Assembly: GCA_903918755.1 (NCBI GenBank)
Contig: CAIXFN010000039.1
Location: 35,404 to 99,403 of the forward strand
Direction of reading: 5' to 3'
Source of the DNA: an uncultured Pedosphaera sp.
GTDB lineage: Bacteria; Verrucomicrobiota; Verrucomicrobiia; Limisphaerales; Pedosphaeraceae
DNA: 64,000 nt
Part shown: in pieces, positions 58,143 to 64,000 of the stretch
Layout: each line of letters begins with the position of its first letter
Numbering within the stretch: position 1 is the stretch's first letter
The notes under the pieces: model-generated
The model's input: only the letters and a program-made list of their open reading frames with translations
Databases searched by the model: none
Told to the model about the DNA's origin: nothing
Translations under genes and position numbers: made by a program

Positions 58143-58979
58143 TCAAAGCCAGGAGGCCAGCGACCCGGGTTGTATTTTGGCCCCCGGGTAGTGCGCGAGG
58201 ATTTGCCCTTTAAGGCTTCGCAGAAAGTTGGCGGGACCGAATTCTGACATAATAATTCGGTGATTAGGCTTTTTCCTCTTGATGGACTCGTCAGTGATGA
58301 TAAGCGCACCGGCATCATAGAGCCGGGCACCCACGCTCTGCTTCAGAAACAGCTGGTAGCGCTCTGCGTAAGACGGGCCCGCAAACATCTCGACTTCATC
58401 ACTGCCCGCCATCCGAAAAGGTGGCATGGCGAGAAAGTGTGGTTGCTTGATGCGCACGGGTTTTCCGTCGGAATCTGGCCGGTAGTTGCCAATGAAGAGA
58501 TAGCCAAGCCAGGGGCGCGGTTGCTGGCGTTCAAAGCCCGATTGGCCATAAGTGATCCAGAAGTCGTGGGCGTTGCCAATACTCTCCTCGAGCCGGTTGT
58601 TTTGATTGTTGCCGATACTTTTGTCCTGCGATTTGAACTCCAGGGCGGCATAAAGCACCGGGTCGCACACATCGCCTTTCGCCGGATGGAATCGGCTGTT
58701 CGCCAAGACGATCAGATCCCAGTTTTTGGAGGGTCGAAAGTACGACGGAAGAATCGAGGGTATTGCGGAGAGGTGGCCGCCGGCAAAAATGTGGTCCTGA
58801 TTTACTCCCAGCCCCACCAGGAAAGAGCGAATGGTCTCCGCAAAACCATCCATGGTTTTGCCATGAAGATTTACATCCCGGGTACCTCCCTGGCTCTTCT
58901 TGGATTTTGCGGTGCGCTTCGAGCCCCACCAATGTCCGACAGCGGATTGAAAAAGGTCTGTTTCGGCTGGTTTGTTCAT
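58143..58979 (-). CDS. XhoI/PaeR7I-type type II restriction endonuclease
   Basis: A 278-residue protein matching the XhoI family (PaeR7I, R.XhoI). PD-(D/E)XK nuclease elements are NWDLIVLANS and AALEFKSQ (E and K), followed by GNNQNNRLEESIGNAHDFW and PWLGYLFIGNY, both strongly family-like. The family cleaves CTCGAG. Its ATG overlaps the methyltransferase stop by 4 nt (58976-58979), so the nuclease would be translated after its methylase. AT content here is higher than in nearby core genes, suggesting acquisition. Confidence 0.87.
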   Translation of the reverse strand: MNKPAETDLFQSAVGHWWGSKRTAKSKKSQGGTRDVNLHGKTMDGFAETIRSFLVGLGVNQDHIFAGGHLSAIPSILPSYFRPSKNWDLIVLANSRFHPAKGDVCDPVLYAALEFKSQDKSIGNNQNNRLEESIGNAHDFWITYGQSGFERQQPRPWLGYLFIGNYRPDSDGKPVRIKQPHFLAMPPFRMAGSDEVEMFAGPSYAERYQLFLKQSVGARLYDAGALIITDESIKRKKPNHRIIMSEFGPANFLRSLKGQILAHYPGAKIQPGSLASWL

Positions 58980-60670
58980 AACGGGATCGAGTCAATCTGG
59001 TAGGCTTCCAAGGCAGCGTGCGTTGCCAGAGTTACGTCCTGGGTGTCAAAGGCTTGCTGGAGAGTCCCGGCGAGTTTGGGGGAAATGTTCTCGGGTGCGG
59101 GCACTCTGATGCGCCGGAGGTATTGCGCCTGAAAGCGGAGAAACCCGCCCCGCATCCGAACGCCATAGCAGTGAATGAAGAACACGCCAACCGCCGACAT
59201 AAGTAACCCGCCAAGCACCCGCAGATCCCACGTTTCCGAGGTGATCCAGTAGAGGTTGTGCTGGGGATAGGTTTTCCCCAGGTCGAGCGTCGGCAGGAGT
59301 CGGTCTTTGATGTCCGCAATATAAAGTTTTTGCTTTCCCAGAAGCCGCAGATTCACCCGGTCAATAGTCTTGTGCCATTGCTGCGGCCGCTCCTTGGACG
59401 TGTGCCGGTTTGCCAGCAGATCATAGTGCGGTCTCAGATAAGCCTCCAGACGCGGATAGGCTTGCAAATCGATTAACCCTTGCTCATTCCAGGGATTGAC
59501 GAGATAGTGACCAGACCACGACACTTTCCCCGCCCGCAAGTCTGCTGCCATCGCCAACGGGAGTAAGCGATCAGGCTCGATGTCGGGTCGGTAATCCGTA
59601 ATGAAAACGCGATCGGCCCCGGTCGCCACACCGATCCCTATTTGGGTTCCGGTGGTTTTGTTTTCCAGGGGGAGGCACGTTGATTCGAGGAGTTTGAGAA
59701 TTTGCAACGCCTCCAGTGAGGAGCACGGCCACGGCTCATTGCCACGAAACCAGTCTGGGAATCGCGCTACTCGCAAAATCCTGCTGGAGCGGCCTTCGCT
59801 GAGCAAGCTCTCTACCTCCTCACGGCTGGCTCTCTCTATGCCGGGCAGGGCTTTGGCCACCACCACCGGGCCTTGTTTCTCCCGCGCGATAATCGTGACT
59901 GCGGGGTAAGCCGAAACGTCGGTTTCAAATGCGGCGACATCATGTGCTTCAATCACGAAGCGAACGTTATAGCCTTCGGTCGTGATGAACTCGCGGAGGG
60001 CGCTGCCATAATCATTTAGCATCCAGCGATCAGCGCAGATGTAGCCGCAAACCCCGCCTGGTTTAAGTTGCAGCAGCGCGGCCTGGAAAAACGCAACATA
60101 AACATCCGCTCGCCCTCGCATGGCGCTAAAGCCGCTGCGATAGAACGCGGCTTTATCCTCGGGTATTTCTTCCAAACGAATATACGGCGGATTGCCGATA
60201 ACAAAATCGGCGATCGGGAAAGCAAGCGAAGCTTCCAGGAAGTCGTCCTTCCGGATCCAGCCCCGTGCCAGTGCTGCGGCCGTAGCGAAGGATATGCCAA
60301 GATCAAGCAAAGTGGCGCGGACGACTCCGATGGCCCGCTCGGCGGCCTCGGGGTCGATCTCGAACGCGCCAATTGCGTTTGCTGCCTGCTCAACAGGGAT
60401 GCCGTGGAGGCGGCAGGATTTTACCAGGCGTCGGACCATGCCCTGAAGGAAAGCCCCATCTCCTGCCGAGGGCTCCAAAGCAACGAGCCGGGCCAGCGGC
60501 CGCTGTGGCAGATACGCCGCCAGATCAAGTATGAGTTCCACCATCCATGGTTTGGTGTAAACGACACCAGCCACGCGTTGCGGAATGAGGTCAAGGATGG
60601 CGGTGCTCACACGACTAAAAATGTTTCGCTGGATTTGCTCATGTTGGGCATCCGCTCGTCCTCTCCTCAA
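58976..60670 (-). CDS. type II DNA adenine methyltransferase (XhoI/PaeR7I partner)
   Basis: A 564-residue methylase. Motif I LEPSAGDGAFLQ binds SAM; the catalytic motif IV is GNPPYIRL, as in N6-adenine methyltransferases of the gamma/Eco57I class. The C-terminal ~250 residues form the target recognition part (LYWITSETWDLRVLGG, RMRGGFLRFQAQYLRRI). The TTG at 60670 overlaps the upstream gene stop; a GTG about 20 codons later is an alternative. It protects the presumed CTCGAG sites from the neighbouring nuclease. Confidence 0.88.
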   Translation of the reverse strand: MRRGRADAQHEQIQRNIFSRVSTAILDLIPQRVAGVVYTKPWMVELILDLAAYLPQRPLARLVALEPSAGDGAFLQGMVRRLVKSCRLHGIPVEQAANAIGAFEIDPEAAERAIGVVRATLLDLGISFATAAALARGWIRKDDFLEASLAFPIADFVIGNPPYIRLEEIPEDKAAFYRSGFSAMRGRADVYVAFFQAALLQLKPGGVCGYICADRWMLNDYGSALREFITTEGYNVRFVIEAHDVAAFETDVSAYPAVTIIAREKQGPVVVAKALPGIERASREEVESLLSEGRSSRILRVARFPDWFRGNEPWPCSSLEALQILKLLESTCLPLENKTTGTQIGIGVATGADRVFITDYRPDIEPDRLLPLAMAADLRAGKVSWSGHYLVNPWNEQGLIDLQAYPRLEAYLRPHYDLLANRHTSKERPQQWHKTIDRVNLRLLGKQKLYIADIKDRLLPTLDLGKTYPQHNLYWITSETWDLRVLGGLLMSAVGVFFIHCYGVRMRGGFLRFQAQYLRRIRVPAPENISPKLAGTLQQAFDTQDVTLATHAALEAYQIDSIPL

Positions 60671-61914
60671 CTACCCTTCGGTTTCCGCAATCGCGTCCAC
60701 GCCCGGCCGAGCAGAAAACCGGACAGGAACGGCAGACCCAGCACGATCCCGGCGAGCAGCACCACATAGAACAGCACATCCCGGATGATTCCCCGCACGT
60801 GGGTGAGCGAGCGGTCCGTCAGGTCGCTCAGGATGACCTGCGTTTCCTTCAGGGTGGCCGCGCGTTGTTGATCAATATCCTTCAGCACCGCCGCCCTCTC
60901 TACGGACAGCGATTCCGTCAACGCTTTCCGCTCTTCCTGCATGATCCGCGTGGTGTTGGTCCACTCGCTTTGGAACTTGTCGAAAGCCGGCAGAAATGCC
61001 GCCTGCAAATCCAAAACCGCATTCGTCAACGCCGCCGGCGACGCCGCCGCGGCTTCCCCCACCTGCCCGAGGGCCTTGTCGAGCTTGTCAAAGGTCACTC
61101 CCGTGCGCGCCCATTGCGCCTCCAGGGCATCACTCTCCAGCATGAGCCGCCAGCGCACTTCCTCTGGGATTTGCTCCCCGAGCATCTGCAGCCGCTCGGC
61201 CACGTCACTCAATGCCTCGGAACCTGTCCCGGCGGGGGGATTGTGGAACGGCTTGCCCACGTAATCCTCCCAGCGCGGCACCACCGGTTCCCGGTTGAAG
61301 GCGATCGTGCGCAGGGGATAATTCGTAACATACCCGTCGAGAAACAGGTCCAATTCCGCAAAATCCGAACCGGACAGCAATGTGCGCGCGGTTTGTGCCA
61401 GCCGATGCTCCAGGGCCTGGCTGTTGGTCAACGCCATGGATTGATAGGGGCCAAACAAGTTGGCGCCCGGGCCATGATCCAGAAAATCATCCATCTGCCG
61501 GCAGAATGCCCAGGCGTCCACGAGGGCCAGTTTGGGGGAACTCCGCAGGGTGGCGGTTCGGATGGAATTCACCGCCCCGATTTTCCATTCGAGGCAATGG
61601 GCGCGGATGGCCGGATCATTTGTTTCTCGCGCGATCGCATCCGCCACCTGTTCCACCGTGCCTGCCAGAATCTTGGCGAACTCCCGCGTTTGTCCCCGCA
61701 GCGCAAAATCCGCCTTCGGCAGGGGTTCGCCCGGCATCTTGAGTTCCACCAGCTTGCACCCCGGGGCGCACTCCAAAACCACCAATCCCATCGCCAACCA
61801 CCGCAATGCCGTGCCCAAGGCTGCCCATCGCCCGGTGCTCGCCGGCACGACGAGTCCCGGAAAACCAGCAACTCCCTCCGGCCCGGTAGCCCGACGGGCC
61901 GCGGCAACATTCAT
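60667..61914 (-). CDS. hypothetical membrane-anchored protein with coiled coil
   Basis: A 415-residue protein from the ATG at 61914 (GTG at 61944 also possible), not recognised. A hydrophobic N-terminal stretch ends LECAPGC, a weak lipobox. The middle is helical with WKIGAVNSIRTATL and AFCRQMDDFLDHGPG. A charged coiled-coil region (about 325-375, EERKALTESLSVERAAVLKD) precedes a C-terminal membrane helix (about 385-405) and a basic tail. It overlaps the methyltransferase start by 4 nt, so it may be the first gene of the restriction-modification operon or an independent gene. Confidence 0.65.
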   Translation of the reverse strand: MNVAAARRATGPEGVAGFPGLVVPASTGRWAALGTALRWLAMGLVVLECAPGCKLVELKMPGEPLPKADFALRGQTREFAKILAGTVEQVADAIARETNDPAIRAHCLEWKIGAVNSIRTATLRSSPKLALVDAWAFCRQMDDFLDHGPGANLFGPYQSMALTNSQALEHRLAQTARTLLSGSDFAELDLFLDGYVTNYPLRTIAFNREPVVPRWEDYVGKPFHNPPAGTGSEALSDVAERLQMLGEQIPEEVRWRLMLESDALEAQWARTGVTFDKLDKALGQVGEAAAASPAALTNAVLDLQAAFLPAFDKFQSEWTNTTRIMQEERKALTESLSVERAAVLKDIDQQRAATLKETQVILSDLTDRSLTHVRGIIRDVLFYVVLLAGIVLGLPFLSGFLLGRAWTRLRKPKGS

Positions 61915-62137
61915 TCGATTGTTCACGTCCTCGAGCGTAACCACAATCGCTGTCCCAAAGCAATCCGCCCCGTCCAGTCCGGCGTAGCTGGCGGCGAAGT
62001 CGGAAGCTGTCAGCGCCGGAGGGGTGAACCTGCTGCCTTGCCGTCTCCCCTTCCGTTACCTCCGTTACCTCCGTTTGCTCCTGTTAAACCTCAGAATTCT
62101 GACTCTTTACCGCTTTTCCCCAAAAATCCCACCCTAA

Positions 62138-62154
62138 ATTCCTACCGTAGGAAT
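62138..62154 (+). promoter_or_regulatory. 17-bp palindrome upstream of the Gp27-like gene
   Basis: Perfect inverted repeat ATTCCTAC (62138-62145) and GTAGGAAT (62147-62154) around a single central base. It ends 34 nt before the ATG at 62189 and would overlap the -35 region of the promoter proposed below, which fits a repressor operator, perhaps an autoregulatory one. Confidence 0.55.
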
Positions 62155-62175
62155 ACGTTTCGCCCGAACCCATGC

Positions 62176-62181
62176 TATACC
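62176..62181 (+). promoter_or_regulatory. candidate -10 element giving a leaderless transcript
   Basis: TATACC at 62176-62181 is preceded by TGC, an extended -10 pattern. It is 7 nt from the ATG, so the transcription start would fall on or beside the start codon. No -35 match was found, as the palindrome occupies that place. Confidence 0.4.
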
Positions 62182-62188
62182 CATCCCC

Positions 62189-63511
62189 ATGGACGCACGT
62201 CCCCGCGGAAAAATCGCCCGCCTGCCCCGAGAAATCCGGCAGGCCCTCAACGAGCGCCTGCTCGATGGCGAACCGCAATCTGCTGTCCTTACTTGGCTCA
62301 ACGCCCTCCCGGAAGTCCGCTCCCGGCTCGCCACCGACTTCGCCGGCCGCCCGATCACCAAACAAAACCTCTCCGAATGGTACGCCGGCGGTTATGCCCA
62401 CTGGTTCGCCCAGCGCCAACTCCTCGATGGCACCCAACAACTCGTCGAAAACGCCGCCGAAGTTCCACCCGATCTCGCGGATCAACTCGCCCTCTTCCTC
62501 GCCGCCCGACTCGCTCTGGCCGCCAAAAAAGCCCAAACCACCGCCGACCCCGCCACCAAAGCCAAACTCATCTTCCAACTCTGCCGTTCCGTCGCCCGCC
62601 TCCGCCGGGCTGAACACTCCCGCCAGCGGGTGGCCCTCGAACGCCAAAAGGCCGCTGCCGCCACCGGGGACTTCGATGAAGTCATCCAGGCCCGCTTCTA
62701 CCAATGGATGGAAGACCCCGCCCACCGCGAAAAAGCCTATGGCAAGCAACTCACCCCGCTGGAAAAGCGCGCCGAAGTCCGCCGCAATTTCGGCCTGGAC
62801 CCGCTCCCGGCCGACCACCCGGACAACGACGACATCAACGATCCCCTCGGCCCCGACGACATCCCCATGAGTTTCTGGCAGGACGTGCTCGAAGCCGAAC
62901 CCGTCCCCGACCATGTCCTCGGCCTGGACCTCATCCCTCCGCTTGTTCCGCCCGACCACCAATTCGCCAGCGAGCTGGAGCAAAGGGAAGCCGAAGCCAT
63001 CCGCTGCCGCCGGGTGGACGCCGTCCGCTGGGCCAAATGGATGGCCCTGGCCCGCCGCCGCGAAGCCGGTCTCCCCACCCCCAAGCTCCCGCCCCCCACC
63101 ATCAAGCGCAAAGTCGACAAAGCCAGCAACCAGGCACGGAATCGCGACTGCGATATCTCCTCTACGAAGGTCGACCCGTGCCTGCCCCGCGGAGCTTCCA
63201 GCGAAGCGCGGGCCGCCGATTCGCCCGAAACCCTTGGCACCCGAAGCTTTCCAGATCAACCCAGCCCGTCTACCGACCATTCGGCCGTCCCGCCCACCGA
63301 CCCGCCCTCCCAAACTTCAGCGAAGGAGGGAAGGGAAGCCCGGACCCCCTTCCCAACCCCCTATCCCAACATCGAGCGCCTGCCCTCCGTATACAACTGC
63401 GATCCAGACCAGCCGCTACCCCCCACCTTCATGATCCGCCGCTGCGACCTCGACAACCTGATTCGCCTGGATCCGCCCCAAACCACCCCCGAAAACCCCG
63501 CCCCTAGCTAA
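62189..63511 (+). CDS. phage Gp27-like DNA-binding protein with long disordered tail
   Basis: A 440-residue protein. The N-terminal ~130 residues (KIARLPREIRQALNERLLDGE, GRPITKQNLSEWYAGGY) resemble the helix-turn-helix part of Mu Gp27/DUF3486-like proteins. Such proteins are scattered through Verrucomicrobia genomes, probably derived from phage. Residues about 130-320 are charged and helical; the last ~120 are Pro/Ser/Thr-rich and probably disordered, ending near FMIRRCDLDNLIRLDPP. No terminase or transposase lies beside it. It could be a regulator or a domesticated phage gene. Confidence 0.7.
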   Translation: MDARPRGKIARLPREIRQALNERLLDGEPQSAVLTWLNALPEVRSRLATDFAGRPITKQNLSEWYAGGYAHWFAQRQLLDGTQQLVENAAEVPPDLADQLALFLAARLALAAKKAQTTADPATKAKLIFQLCRSVARLRRAEHSRQRVALERQKAAAATGDFDEVIQARFYQWMEDPAHREKAYGKQLTPLEKRAEVRRNFGLDPLPADHPDNDDINDPLGPDDIPMSFWQDVLEAEPVPDHVLGLDLIPPLVPPDHQFASELEQREAEAIRCRRVDAVRWAKWMALARRREAGLPTPKLPPPTIKRKVDKASNQARNRDCDISSTKVDPCLPRGASSEARAADSPETLGTRSFPDQPSPSTDHSAVPPTDPPSQTSAKEGREARTPFPTPYPNIERLPSVYNCDPDQPLPPTFMIRRCDLDNLIRLDPPQTTPENPAPS

Positions 63512-63794
63512 GCCGCCGCGCCGTCTGGTCCGGCATAGCCATGGCGAAGACGGAAACATCAGAGCGAAGGCGGGCAGGTCCACGCCGTCCACTCTGTCCA
63601 TGTCGTCCACCAAGCCCCCAGTTCGCTTTTTGCTGCCGTGGCCTCATCTGAGGCCCACGCAGCTCCGCTCTTTGACATCATAATCCAGGAAAACCAGCCA
63701 AACCCCCACCGGCCGCCGGGAATCACCCTGCCGGCCGGCGGTCGGGGCCGCTCGCGCCCATGCGCACCTGCCCGGCACCGGCCCCCGCCGAGTT
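63512..63794. other. non-coding region after the Gp27-like gene
   Basis: No supported gene; only opposite-strand shadows are open. It contains GC-rich palindromic pieces such as CCGGCCGCCGGG near 63,710 and CCGGCCGGCGG near 63,735, and leads into the repeats below. Confidence 0.5.
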
Positions 63795-64000
63795 TCCGAA
63801 CGGCCTGAAGGGCCGTGATTCGATAGCCCAGCCTAAACAGGCTGGGTTCTCCGGCCATTTTTTTCAGCGCCCTGAAAGCGGCGCGACACCACCGCCCCCG
63901 AGTCGCCCTTCCGGACACTTAGTCCAGTTTCCCGCGCACCGTCCCGGCACCAGCTCCAGTCCGGATCCGAACGGCCTGAAGGGCCGTGATTCGATAGCCC
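63795..64000. repeat. REP-like repeat array with 171-nt period, continuing past the window
   Basis: A 35-nt sequence starting TCCGAACGGCCTGAAGGGCC is repeated identically at 63795-63829 and 63966-64000, 171 nt apart. The ~35 nt before each copy are also related. Each unit can form hairpins (GGCC…GGCC, and CCCAGCCT…AGGCTGGG at about 63828-63845). This looks like one of the palindromic intergenic repeats common in Verrucomicrobia and relatives, possibly mobilised by a RAYT-like transposase not in the window. Confidence 0.75.

Noticed and set aside
60799..62613. 604-codon open frame opposite the coiled-coil membrane gene
   Set aside because: Its translation is Arg/Pro/Gln-rich without domain features and crosses the Gp27-like gene start in another frame.

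Overview
The window is a high-GC bacterial chromosome segment, most likely from the Verrucomicrobiota (a Pedosphaera/Limisphaerales-like soil or freshwater lineage). This is inferred from several traits: a PrsK/PrsR pair plus a PEP-CTERM protein, a giant PVC-type dehydrogenase–cytochrome c protein, secreted low-complexity proteins, few Shine-Dalgarno sequences, and a Gram-negative outer membrane (LpxD, Wza-type export lipoprotein). No rRNA, tRNA, CRISPR array or transposase was recognised.

Region 1 to 29.8 kb is mostly core genome. It holds a tcdA fragment, sufE–tatD, an ABC-F ATPase, and mazG–tal–hydrolase. Next come the prsK–prsR two-component pair facing a polysaccharide-export lipoprotein, a DegT-type sugar aminotransferase, and a DAHP synthase with a PDZ/M6-type protease. 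A transglutaminase-like lipoprotein, a desaturase–lpxD pair and an S10 peptidase follow. The ribosomal operon rplU–rpmA leads into obgE–ychF–esterase, then an AmpG-like transporter and ileS.

Region 30 to 50.4 kb is envelope and secretion rich. It has a PRC-barrel/BON protein, a Ser/Gly/Tyr-rich membrane protein with a DUF350 protein and an unknown partner, a UbiB-like kinase, and a 1,600-residue ceramidase-like/dehydrogenase/HEAT/cytochrome c fusion. A MauG-type peroxidase, a PEP-CTERM protein, a haem/copper-oxygenase-like TPR protein and a 1,098-residue secreted protein follow. Two almost identical SGNH hydrolase genes sit 8,994 bp apart in direct orientation.

Region 50.4 to 61.9 kb looks like an accessory stress/defence island. 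It carries a HipBA-type toxin-antitoxin pair with a palindromic operator, a two-gene module of a 1,680-residue DUF5724/DUF4132-like protein with a 144-residue partner, and an XhoI/PaeR7I-type restriction-modification pair overlapped by a membrane protein gene. The two-gene module is the best candidate for a poorly described system.

Region 62 to 64 kb carries a phage-Gp27-like DNA-binding protein, possibly expressed from a leaderless transcript beside a 17-bp palindrome, and then a non-coding repeat with a 171-bp period that runs off the window.
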